This document shows, in pieces, positions 1-11,275 of a stretch of DNA of 64,000 nt. The stretch spans positions 630,600,001 through 630,664,000 of the forward strand of contig NC_092335.1 of NCBI RefSeq assembly GCF_046630445.1, read 5' to 3'. This stretch comes from Rutidosis leptorrhynchoides (Eukaryota; Streptophyta; Magnoliopsida; Asterales; Asteraceae). The notes under the pieces were generated by a model, which made no database searches, was not told where the DNA came from, and saw only the letters and a program-made list of their open reading frames with translations. A program made the translations under genes and the position numbers. Within the stretch, counting starts at the first letter, position 1; the number at the start of each line of letters is the position of its first letter.

Positions 1-24
1 TATTACGAAAATACCCTTAAACAT

Positions 25-137
25 TGTAACATCCCGATTTTCCCATACGTGATTTAAGGTACGTAATTGATCTTAAGAACGTTTATACTTGATCGTATAT
101 GTGTTTAAATGATTTAAAGTTTTAGTTGATGTATACG

Positions 138-174
<37 letters not shown>

Positions 175-1862
175 TGAGAATGTATACGTGTATGAGTATG
201 GGCATGGGTTAGAAGTGTAGTGTCACCTGGAAATTTAGTGTTGTGGTAGTGTTGGTAAGTCTTAACTCCGTGTTTTGAGTTTTAATTGGTTTATGGCTAG
301 GGTTTTGTTTACTTGAGACTTGTAAGACCCATTTGGGAGTTAAATGGGTGAATTTGAGTTATATTGATGTAAGGAAACCCTAATAGCTATAATCTAGGGT
401 TTGGTCATGTAAATTGAGGTTGTAAGTGTTGAATTGTGTTGTTAGTCACTAATACACTTGTAAAATGATGAAAGATTTGTTAATGGGTTAAGTTTGACTA
501 AGATTGTAAGTCTAAGTGTTAAAATGGGTCAAATGGGTAATGGTTGACCTAATTGGGTAAAATGGGTATGGAATGCCATAAGTTCGGGTTAGTTAGGGTT
601 AGTAGACTTACATCACTAGCTTTTAGTGATTAACGATGAGTCTTGGCCATTTATGGGCGGTTTTGGTGTAAGTGAGTTATTTAATGCATTTGGGTCATTA
701 AATGCTCAAGAGTAAGTATTGTGGTTAGTTCCACAAGTTGTGTATTGAATGTGTACTTAATGTATTAGGTACTTTACTTTGAAGTTTACGGAAGTATTTA
801 ATCACCACCGGCGTGATAAGGTGAGTGGAATAATTATGCGTGTACGTATAAATGTATTTATTTGTGTAGTGTGAAATGTAGGATAGTCGCGATTTTTAAG
901 ACACCACATTCTACGTAACGAGTGGGATTGTCGCGGTGTTCAAGACACCACTCATTGGTTTGATTGACATGTGGGATAGTCGCGGTGCTTAAGACACCAC
1001 ATTATCATGGGAGTGGGATTTGTCGCAGTGTTCAACACACCACTCATGGGTTTGATTGACATGTGGGTTAGTCGCGGTGTTTAAGACACCACATTGTCAT
1101 GGGGGTGAGTTAGTCGCGGTGTTTAAGACAATCACCCGGGGGATTAGTGATTACGCGGTGATTATGTACACTAATGGATGTTATGAAATCCGACGGCCTT
1201 TCGCGAGTACCATTCCTTTGTACGATTGGTTAACCATGGTTGTGTAAATGTTATTAGCATATTAAATTGTGAACTATATGATATTGGTCCTACTAGCTTA
1301 TTGTGAATTGCGGATAGTAGTTTATGCATGATGTTTGCATGGTTATTGAATTGCTAGCTTGTATGCGGTATTGTGTAAGTGATTGCAAGTAAGTAGGTTA
1401 TATATGAATATGTATAATTATTGCATTCACTAAGCATTAGCTTACCCCTCTCGTTGTTTACTTTTTAGATGCAGGTGCGGACAAAGGGAAGGGGGTTGTT
1501 GGACACTAGTTTCCCCATGTTGGATTCTTGTTAAAGCTTTTTGAAGTCGACCTAGTGTTTTGGGTAGTTTAGCCCCAAACCATGCTCGGGTGTTGTTTGG
1601 ATTAAAACTATCATGTTAATGGGTCGAACTTGTAAACAATTGATTTAAAAGCCTTGTGCCTCTTATTGTAAACATTAAACTTGTTGCATGTTTTAATGGG
1701 TTGTATGGAATGGTTTACACCATTCGAATGGCGCGTAAATGTTTTATTACTTAAAAAAAAAATTTACTCGTGTTAAATACCGGTTGGGTTGTTTTAAACA
1801 TGTATAGAACGTGATTACTATAAATCTATTAAGTTATATTATTACAAACGACCGGTGTTACG
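25..1862 (+). mobile_element. Solo-LTR-like block, Ty3/gypsy type, + orientation
   Basis: The block begins TGTAACATCCCG and ends ...GGTGTTAC followed by G, the inverted-end style of the other gypsy LTRs in this window. No primer binding site follows the right end and no polypurine tract precedes the left end, so it reads as a solo LTR or LTR remnant. Around 1420-1490 it shares an LTR-internal segment (start of 'cactaagc.ttagcttaccc' and a following pyrimidine run) with the reverse complement of the LTR at 8944-11261, so the two are related families. From about 870 to 1140 it holds a degenerate tandem repeat built on 'gtgggatagtcgcggtg' and 'aagacaccac'. I found no convincing flanking 5-bp duplication, so the exact ends are uncertain. 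Confidence 0.6.
870..1140 (+). repeat. Degenerate tandem repeat inside LTR
   Basis: The phrases 'gtcgcggtgtt(c/t)aagacaccac' and 'tgattgacatgtggg' recur about six times with spacing near 45-50 bp. The short + strand ORF here is produced by the repeat and is not a gene. Confidence 0.7.
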
Positions 1863-2827
1863 TTAAACTACATTTTACATAGACACAAAAGCTTAGACAT
1901 CAGAGTTTGGCTTTATCAAACATATCTTCAAACGTCCACTCCCATCCCTAACCCATTAAGATCCAAAACCTACAAGGGAGGAGTAGAAGGGTTAGCCGAA
2001 GCTAAGTGAATTGAACTATCTACAAATCTAGCATACAATACCAACTCGTACAAAAACAACAATTACAACTTTGCTCTAGTTGGAGGAACAGCGGCCTGGC
2101 CTAGCACGGCACATGACTACTAGCTGATCGGGCTAGAGTCTACCATTAAGTCCTTACTACTGAATCCCCAGTATAGTCCTCTACACGTAGGCGATGCCTC
2201 ATTCAACACTATACTCAACAAACAGTAGCCAACTGGACCCAACCTAACATATCGAGATTGACCTCCTTGTGTAAGATCTAACAAGTCGAGATCCCTCATG
2301 AGCGGAACCTAACAAGTCGAGGTTCGATCAACACAACAGAACCTTACAGGTCGAGGTTCTATCAACAGTGCACATTCAACTAGTATCAACACAACATGAA
2401 AACATTACAGCTATAACATGGCAACTAAACAACAATATAACGATGTAGCATGACAAGCTACTCTATGCTACACCCGAGATAATCCCACTCACCAATTACC
2501 AGCAAAACTCAGTAGTCTAATGTCACAGAGTCTTCACATCCAATTTATCACCTGAGAATAATATGTACCGAGTCAGTAAACTTATCTGAATCACTTTTTA
2601 TCAAACTAAATACTTTCAATCATCAAACGATTCAGCATAACAAAATCATAATAATTATATAAACTATATCGATTATAAATGTTTAATATATAAAAAACAT
2701 ATATATAGATTTGATCACTACTCTATTAGTTATCATAACTAGTAAACACTAAATACTAATCCATATAACATAATTTTACACTTAGATTCATCTATTATAT
2801 AAATATCTCATATTCATATAAGTCAAG

Positions 2828-2828
<1 letters not shown>

Positions 2829-2906
<78 letters not shown>
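2829..2906. repeat. (TA)n microsatellite
   Basis: Uninterrupted alternating TA of roughly 78 bp. Confidence 0.95.
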
Positions 2907-2909
<3 letters not shown>

Positions 2910-3063
2910 CCCATAAAAAAAACTTCATTATTGTACCTAATAAAAATCATATAGTTATCTAGATATAGATTTAATTAGGTGTAGGAGCTAATAATCAACA
3001 CAAGACTTGATTAAATCACAAAACTCAAAAGCTAAGAATTATAATTCAAGGTATTTTGGTCTT

Positions 3064-3163
<100 letters not shown>

Positions 3164-3189
3164 GGAAGCATGAGTCAAATAATTAAAAG

Positions 3190-3465
3190 CATGATATATG
3201 CCATGTGTCCAAGTCTACCATGATAACATGCCATGTGTCTAAGCCTACCATGATAATTTGTCATGTGCCCAATTCTACCATGATAACTTGCCATGTGTCC
3301 AATGCTAACATGATAACTTGTCATGTATCCAATTCTACCATAATAACATGTCATGTGTCTAAGTCTATCATGATAACTTGACATGTGTCCAATTCTACTA
3401 TGATAACATGCCATGTGTCCAAATCTACCATAATAACATGTCATGTGTCCAAATTCACCATTTTA
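3190..3465. repeat. 30-bp minisatellite, about nine copies
   Basis: The unit 'catgataacatgccatgtgtccaa' plus a short 'gtctac' tail recurs about every 30 bp with scattered substitutions. Since 30 is divisible by 3 the array stays open in frame; the 89-codon minus ORF with a YHGR-GHM repeat is a by-product and not a gene. Confidence 0.85.
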
Positions 3466-6224
3466 TTTATTACAATTATATTTAAGTCATATAATAAAAA
3501 TAATATTATTTCTACATTTCGTCCAGACCATTAATCAGGGTGTTACATATAGTGATTATTAAAAGATGATGATAAGGATGATGTGAGAAAATATGATGAA
3601 GATGATGGATTGATCGATGATGGAAAGGATCTCATGATGAACTGTGGTTGAAGATGAAGGTTAAATCTTTTTTTTTTATGGTTATTTGAGTTTGAACATG
3701 ATGATGAACAATGTTTGAATTTGAAGATGATATATTTCTTTTTTGGTTGCTTGAGTTTGAAGATCCTAAATTACTGGAAGTTTGTTTGAAGTTGAGAGAT
3801 GAACTTGAGAGGAAAAGGAAAGAAGACGAAAAAGACGAAATACCCTCACATGTCTAGCACATGACTGGAGTTAACGGTGCGTCAGAAATAGGGCTGAAAT
3901 CAGCAACATTGACATACCACGAGGATGAAGTCCGTCAAAAATAAACTATAGGGACTAAAGCAACATTTTACTACAAACCACATGGACCATTTCAGCAATT
4001 TTGTATAGATATATAGATTAGTTTAGTTCCTGTGGTGATAAAGATGTATTTGCAAAACGACTGGATCACACCACTAGATAATATACAAAGCCCAATTCAT
4101 AATAAAATTATATGGACCGAGCTATTAGAGCCTCACTCTCTTTCACTCTATCAGTATATTTAAACAACCTATAGTAAAAACAAGCAGTTGATCAACTGCG
4201 CGTTGCGGCGGCCAGCCTGATATGCATTGATTTGTTCTGGTTGCAGGCCACATATTTCTGTTATATATATTATCAAATTTTTATAATGTTTACATATTGT
4301 GAGATGTTCCTAAAGAATTGTAGAGTGGCTAGAATACATTGAAAAAAAAAAATTGTAACTTGCACATGATGTTGCTTCAGGCTGCTTTCAAAAAGATGCC
4401 GGTAAATGTGTTGCAAAGTTTGTTATGCCAGGTATATAAAGATCACAAAATTTTAAAATATACAATCATACAAATGTTCTAAAACACTATTTTAAACTAA
4501 CCTCATACAATTCAGTATAACATAAAGTCACAAATGTAGTCACTTTCATCTAAATCACTCAACCTAAATACCTTGATCTCTACACATGGGCAATCGTTGT
4601 ATGGCTAAATTTATAACTATAAATTCATCTATACAACAATGCATGTATTACACTATTAGAAGAAAAGCCATACAGTAAGTTATATGCATGTTTTTCTTTT
4701 GAAAACGACCTCGTTTTTATATAAGTATTCGTTTTTTTGCCGAAAAAAAAAGTAAGTTATATATTACACTACACATATAGGACGTTATATAATACGTATA
4801 TTACATCACAAAAAGGTAGCTGCAATATTAAGTAAAATGAGATAACACAAAACAGAATCTATATAAAATATTAATTTCATTTTCTTAAGTATACATATAG
4901 CTAGTTTTTAGTGATCAGTACAGTAACATTCAAGATTGCTACTCATACAATATTACTAAACAGTAAAATAATGCCTTAAACATGGTGGCCAACAATATGA
5001 ATCACACATTAGAATTGTGTTTGCGCACAAAATATGAGCTAAATGGAATATCAATTAGGCGGTAAACCTTAATATCACATCGTTTAAATATCCGTTACTA
5101 CCAACTTTAAGTTAATATCAGTCAAACAAAGGTAAAACATCATACCTTCAAATTAAGGATGTTAACACCCAAACTTCTGGTTTTGAAATGGTATTGGTGT
5201 AGCTTAGAGACGTACGCATCGAAACTCCAAAAAGGATGATTTGTCAGTTGGTACCATCCCGTTCAAGCTTTCTTTAAATCTTTAACCACAGGCTGACTGA
5301 GAATATATGTGATAAAAAGTATATAACCGCATTAATTAAAAATTAATCTGGACATGTTGGAGGATGAGAGCATTTAAAGTAAGCTCTCACAGAAGGAATA
5401 TGTCTTGTGACCTTTTGTTCATATTTCCTCCATCCATATCAATCTTGAACCAACTTCTTATAATAATTACACAATATACATTCAGAAATCTTAAAAACAC
5501 TATTATTAACATAATCTAATTAAAGCTATGAACTTGATCATGGATTATGGATTGATTAATATTAGCAAATTCCATCAGCAAGTTACTATAACAGATTCAG
5601 GACTAACGTTCACTGTAAAGAAAAACTCACAAAACGGGTCAAAGTTACATTATCTTTTGATTGGTTTATGAACTCGATTCGGTATATTGACTTGACTGTT
5701 TTATCTCTATCCATCTTTACTTTGCTATTCCTAAAGCAAGAAGTGAAGTTGATAGTATGTCAACCAAACCATTAGTGTATCTAATATTTATATATGTATC
5801 GTTATTAAGCTTTCAATGATTTAGGATTTGTTACATAAGTATATCAAACATAAAACATAGATGTTTCAAACATAAAATTTCAAAAAGTATAAATTTTTTT
5901 TCCTAACTTTGACCCAGTTTGACTCGATATTTTACCGTTGGCTGACTTTTTAAGGCATTTTTTGGGAGACTCGGAATGGGCTAGCCCCCAAATCGGCGCG
6001 GAATGGCCTAGACCCTAAGCTGACGAATATGTTGATTTCTACAATAGTATTTAAGTCCTTGAAGTTGACAATACCAATTGAAATTGCTAACCAAAATGAT
6101 CAGTAAAGTGTCACGAATCTGCAATGAAATGTATTAATGTTAGAACTAAACGCACTTTCAACATCTTGAATGTAACATCTAATTTTCAAAAACTCATTAT
6201 GGTAGGCTTTTCAATGTTCAGCCT

Positions 6225-6446
6225 CTTCGGTAAATACTTCAAAGTACAAACCATTATAAAAGCAATTTTAGTTAAATGACAATTCAATAAATATGAAATA
6301 AAAAATAGCACCACAAAATACCTGAGGTATGGAATTCTTATGCAAATACTTCAAAGTATAAACCATTATAAAAGCAATTTTAGCTAAATGACAATTCAAT
6401 AAATATGAAATAAAAAATAGCACCACAAAATACCTGAGGTATGGGA
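6225..6446. repeat. Tandem duplication of about 120 bp
   Basis: The segment from 'aatacttcaaagtacaaacc' to 'tacctgaggtatgg' at 6230-6334 is repeated almost exactly at 6345-6443. Both copies end on the same 'acctgaggtatgg' stretch. Confidence 0.85.
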
Positions 6447-6861
6447 TCCTTCATTGACAACAGAAGTTACAAATTGTTGTGCACTTTGCAGTTCAATAGC
6501 TGTTACTAGAAAAATATTTGACCGCGCGTTGCGGTGGTTTTGTTTGGTTGCGTTCGGATATGCATTGTTTAATACCTTGTCTGAAAATTGATTTGTGTAT
6601 GGACATAGCTTACATATTGTTGATTATATAACTGGTTATGCATAACTATTGGGTATATAGGTACTGCTTATTACATATGACAACTACTACAACTTACTAC
6701 TTATACTACTTACGACATACTTACTACTATTACATATTTTTGGATATACAATGCTTGGTACCAAATATATCTAATGACCCCGTGCATTGCGGTCGGTGGA
6801 ACATTTTAAACTATTTTAAGAAACTAATGTTGACAGAGAAGCGAGAATAAAATTGCGAAAA

Positions 6862-6950
6862 ATGGGAGAAGAAATCGAACTCGAGTCTTTTCTCTTACAA
6901 ACTCAAGAGCTTACCACTTGCTTTAGCCATCCACTTGATATAATTAGTTG
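6862..6950 (-). mobile_element. tRNA-derived SINE-like trace
   Basis: Read on the minus strand the stretch contains an A-box-like 'taaagcaagtggtaagc' and, about 35 bp later, a B-box-like 'gagttcgatttc', the arrangement of the tRNA-derived head of plant SINEs. No target duplication or clear tail was found, so this may equally be a degraded tRNA-like sequence in another repeat. Confidence 0.35.
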
Positions 6951-7156
6951 AGGAATAACATTATGCATGATGCATGTTATCAGTTTTTTCTTCGAGCGTT
7001 TTCCCGCCAAATTAATAACATTCATCACAAAATGTTTGTTTTAAATGTTCATATTTTCGTGTGCTCTTAATGTTGAAATTTTTTTTTTCAAAAAAATGAA
7101 AAAAAAAATAATTTTAGTTCTTCTTGCCCCCAAAAAAGTGCTTCTCTCTTGATTAT

Positions 7157-7214
<58 letters not shown>
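7157..7214. repeat. (TA)n microsatellite
   Basis: About 55 bp of TA dinucleotides. The small minus ORF with a YIYIYI run is made by this repeat. Confidence 0.95.
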
Positions 7215-7218
<4 letters not shown>

Positions 7219-7890
7219 AAACACTCCGTTTCGAATATAATTAGTTGCATATTGTTCGTGAAATTATTTCGAGTTTAACGGTAATGACAGAGAAACCTAA
7301 CTCGCATCGGGAAAAAAAATAAAAATCTCTTTAAAAAATTGGGTGGTTTTATTTAATAATTATTATGTTAAATTTAAAAGTTATATTTTAGCCCTCGAAG
7401 TTTCTAAGGATTGTCAACATTTACCCTTAAATAATTACATGTTTTACCCTTAAAGTATTGGACATTTTATTCAAACTTCCCTTGGCCTAAACACAAAATC
7501 ATTCCGAATATAAAACACTCCGTTTCGAATATAATTAGTTGCATATTGTTCGTGAAATTATTTCGAGTTTAACGGTGATGACAGAGAAACCTAACTCGCA
7601 TCGGGAAAAAAATAAAAATCTCTTAAAAAAATTGGGTGGTTTTATTTAATAATTATTATGTTAAATTTAAAAGTTATATTTTAGCCCTCGAAGTTTCTAA
7701 GGATTGTCAACATTTACCCTTAAATAATACTCGCATCGGGAAAAAAATAAAAATCTCTTAAAAAAATTGGGTGGTTTTATTTAATAATTATTATGTTAAA
7801 TTTAAAAGTTATATTTTAGCCCTCGAAGTTTCTAAGGATTGTCAACATTTACCCTTAAATAATTACATTTTTTACCCTTAAAGTATTGGA
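7213..7890. repeat. Three-copy local duplication, about 220 bp unit
   Basis: A unit starting 'aatataaaacactccgtttc' and ending 'tacccttaaataatt' occurs at about 7213-7435 and again at about 7508-7729. A third, 5'-truncated copy beginning 'actcgcatcggg' runs from about 7729 to 7864. The copies are almost identical, so the event is recent. Confidence 0.85.
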
Positions 7891-8479
7891 CATTTTATTA
7901 AAAAAAGTATTGGACATTTTATTCAAACTTCCCTTGGCCTAAACACAAAATCTATATAATGAAACAACCAAAGTTTTTGTAGCTATTAGTAGATATGTTA
8001 ATGTTAATGTTAATTTCAGGTACTTCCAATTACCAGCATCAATAAGGATGTAAACAAAAAATATTATAAATATAATCAATAAAATTAAAATAAAATAAAA
8101 TTGGAAGGTGCTGAAGCAAAAACATAATACTCCGTAACAAATATACCTGTATTCTTGCGAAATTGAAAGAAGAATTTTTAACGGAACCACCTATATGGGA
8201 AAAATAACCAAACATGAGTATCATACAAATAACAAAGATGTTTAATTTCAAATAAATACAAAGAATGGATTAGACCCCCATTAATGGAGCGTGATCGACC
8301 CAAAATGGCCACCATCGCGCCCCCATAGCGCCTCTATGGGGCGCGATCGGTTTTTTTTTTTCCGGCGTGATGAATGCATCACGGTTTGTGATGGTGTCGA
8401 GCAGCGAATGATGATGGAACACGTGGACTGTTGGTGCAGGTTTACGTTGAGAAAGAGCCGTTTTTTTTTTTACTCCTAC

Positions 8480-8580
8480 ATCTCTATATATACACTACAC
8501 TTCTCATAATTATATACACACTCTCATTTTAAATCATCCCAACTCTCTACAAATTTAAACAATTCTCAAAATCCCAAAAA
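8480..8580 (+). promoter_or_regulatory. Probable promoter of the Harbinger Myb/SANT gene
   Basis: A TATA-like 'ctctatatatacac' at about 8491-8504 is followed by a CT/CA-rich leader and, at 8581, an ATG in 'aaaaaatgtctcaac'. The placement of about 80 bp between TATA and ATG suits a plant promoter. This is inference from sequence only. Confidence 0.45.
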
Positions 8581-8943
8581 ATGTCTCAACATTAAGATCC
8601 AAACGAGTCCAGTTCCGGTAACCTCTACAATTTCGGCTCGCCGAATTTGCCCGATTCAAGCTCAAATTCCCCGCAAAATGTTTGAGGTCCTCGACCAGTT
8701 GGCAATATGTCTCAACACAATCTTCTTAACGATTTCAATAATTCGAGCTTTTTTCACAATTTCTAAATTCACAACAAATGCATCACAATTATCAACAACA
8801 ATACCGCCAACCATTTAACCAATCATTTAACCAGCCATTTCAAAAACAATATCCATCACAATTTTCGCATTTCTCACAACCTAATATGGTACCATTCCAA
8901 CTACCAAATACCCAACCATGGACACAAACACAACAAACGTTCA
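8581..8943 (+). pseudogene. Myb/SANT (Harbinger ORF1-like) pseudogene, 5' part
   Basis: The reading frame from ATG 8581 gives a Ser/Asn/Pro-rich N-terminus and then a Gln/Asn/Phe-rich stretch, as in the disordered N-terminal regions of plant Myb/SANT proteins often annotated as 'glutathione S-transferase T3-like'. Stops occur at the fifth codon (8593) and twice more, and the frame drifts, so it is not translatable. It is cut at 8943 by a gypsy element and continues at 19801. Confidence 0.55.
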
Positions 8944-11261
8944 TGTAACAACCCAACCCGTTAACCATCCGTAAAAGTGCCATAAAAAAAAATTGAGAGC
9001 CAGTTGATCTGGACGGCGTCCAGTTGTAAAAACCAGGACGGCGTCCAGATGTGCTGCCAGATTCTGATCAGTTTTACGTTTTACACACTGGTGAAAAACC
9101 CGCTTCCCGACACTTTTAAACCAACACACTTTCACAATATATTACAATAGGTTAAACTAAGAGTTTTTCATAATAAAAACCGAGTTTTACGACACCGGGC
9201 CCACATCGACCCAAAATACCACAAGTGACTATTTCGACCCATTAGTTTATACAAAACATTGACCGAGCATGGGATTGGGGACACGCTACCCAATCCTAAA
9301 CAAATCCAAAAGCAAGTCTTCTAAAGCAACTACGCAAGTCCACTAGTCCCCGCGCTTACCCGAGCCACCGCATCCATGCAATCTATAAAAATGTAAACAA
9401 CGAGAGGGTAAGCTAACGCTTAGTGAGTGAAAATATACTACATACATATATATGTATAAAATGGACACGCCACAATAATAATCAAATACCGCATACCGAA
9501 GCATCCAAGTATAAGGCAAGCTAAACCTAGCATACCGTACGTTCACTAAGCACAAGCTAACAACACCAACAATATAGTAAGTTCGCAAACAACGTTGCGA
9601 ACAATGCCAACAAGCTACAACCAGAAGGTTAGCTACATCACGTCAATACAACATTATACGTATACAATATATATATATATATAACAACGCGTAAAACTCC
9701 CAAGGTTAACCATAATGCTATGGTGCTACCGGCTCGTGGTTCACACCATACGCAATTGAGTCATACTCTTTTATAGTGCTACCGGCTCGTGGTTCACACT
9801 CGATGCTACCGGCTCGTGGTTCACATCAATTATTTTATAGTGCTACCGGCACGTGGTTCACACTCGATGCTACCGGCACGTGGTTCACATCAATTATTTT
9901 ATAGTGCTACGGGCTCGTGGTTCACACTCGATGCTACCGGCTCGTGGTTCACATCCTATCACACACACACATTATGGCACTACCGGCTCGATGGTTCATA
10001 CCATAACATTCACAAATAAATACGCCATATACACATACGTATAATTATTCCACTCACAATACTACCCTTCGCCATTGGGGTTATATCTAAGTCCGCATCA
10101 CAATATTAACCCTTCGCCATTGGGGTTATATAATCCACATCATACCGCGTGTGATAATGTACACACAAATTGTGTATCCTGCCAAAGGTGGCCAACCAAA
10201 ACGCACAACCGTGCCAATTGGACCTATACACAAGTCCATCAAATCCACCTATATGTGAAGTGAGCTCTATAACCAAGAAACACTTCACCCCGACCCGCAC
10301 CCATCCTACACATACATATGCACATAGGATATTAACACTCACCTCGTCGTCTTGATGAATGCTTCCGAATAATCCGCAACGCGCCAATGGAAAGTACCTA
10401 TTCCATTATCACAAATACAATAACACGATTAGGGTTGACTTACAAACCAACCCATATGACACTTAGTGCAATTTCGACCCAAATGCACTTCCAAGTACAA
10501 ACCGCGCCCAAAACTAACCAATAATCACTAACACGAGTGAAAATGGTCCTAACACACCAATTAAAGCCGAACACAAGTGTTAAACACGTGTCATACACAT
10601 TTTGACACCAAAACCCTAGTTTTGACCCATTTCAAAATTAGTTAACCAAACACACCCAAAAGTGTTCCAATACTTCCAAAATCACTAAGCCTAGTGATTA
10701 AACTCATTATCAAACCCTAATCAAGGCCAAAACGTTAACTGACCCAAAACCCGCCAAGTGACAAGAATAACAAGTCACCTTAAACCCATTTCATCACCTA
10801 AAAAGGTTTTACAACAATCTAGCTCAAAGCCCTAACTTGAATATCAAATCTAACAAATGAAATTCGGAGTTTGAGCTTACCAATACCACCACACGTAGCT
10901 AGGAGCGAGATGAACAACTTTAGAACCCGAGCTTTTGCGAGAAATCGACTCCTTCCCTTCCAAATCAAGCTCTCTCTCACTAAAAGTGAGTTTCTCTCAC
11001 TAGGGTTTGAGGAGTGTGTTTGTGTGTGTGAAATATGATCCAAAATGACCAAGGAACCAGCCTTGAAGGCTCCAAACTGGCACCTAAGTGAAATGACCAT
11101 TTTACCCCTTTTTAAAATAAAAACACAGCTGGCTCGACAGACAAGTTGGACGGCATCCCGACCCTTGGACGGCGTCCCACGCTTCACATCTGGACGGCGT
11201 CCCATCCCTTGAACGGCGTCCCGTACTACTGAAATTTCAGAAATAGAAACAGGGTGTTACA
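8944..11261 (-). repeat. 3' LTR of the gag-only element
   Basis: 2318 bp, TGTAACAACCC...GTGTTACA. It matches the right LTR closely over its length. Near both ends it carries several copies of the inverted 11-mer GGACGGCGTCC, and a tandem repeat at about 9720-9985. Confidence 0.9.
9718..9985. repeat. Tandem repeat in the LTR, about 64-bp unit
   Basis: The phrase 'gctaccggctcgtggttcac' alternates with 'actcgat' and 'atcaattattttatagt' spacers through about four units. The same array occurs in the other LTR (about 15616-15880). The small His/Thr-rich ORFs here come from the repeat. Confidence 0.85.
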
Positions 11262-11275
11262 ACTCTCCCCCACTT
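11262..11275 (-). other. Polypurine tract of the gag-only element
   Basis: On the minus strand AAGTGGGGGAGAGT lies directly against the start of the 3' LTR, the expected primer for plus-strand DNA synthesis. Confidence 0.75.

Larger units (their letters stand above)
3547..8272. other. AT-rich intergenic stretch without a convincing gene
   Basis: No long ORF with family resemblance is present. There are GAT-rich low-complexity runs (about 3550-3720), and 'gcgcgttgcgg' motifs near 4197 and 6524 with a related 'gtgcattgcggtcgg' near 6782. Two spots look like isolated exons: 4381-4431 on the plus strand (after TTCAG, before GTATAT) and about 5155-5270 on the minus strand (followed by GTATG). These could be decayed host or transposon exons but I cannot name them. 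Local duplications are listed separately. Confidence 0.6.

Noticed and set aside
25..1862. Full retrotransposon with this LTR and the block ending at 3546 as its pair
   Set aside because: The two blocks are in opposite orientation, have different end sequences and do not match each other.
3175..3444. 89-codon minus ORF with a YHGRxGHM repeat
   Set aside because: It is generated by a 30-bp minisatellite whose unit is a multiple of three; no start context or family.
10106..10387. 93-codon minus ORF, repeated at 16002-16283
   Set aside because: It lies in both LTRs of one element, has no recognisable domain, and the copies change freely; treated as LTR sequence.
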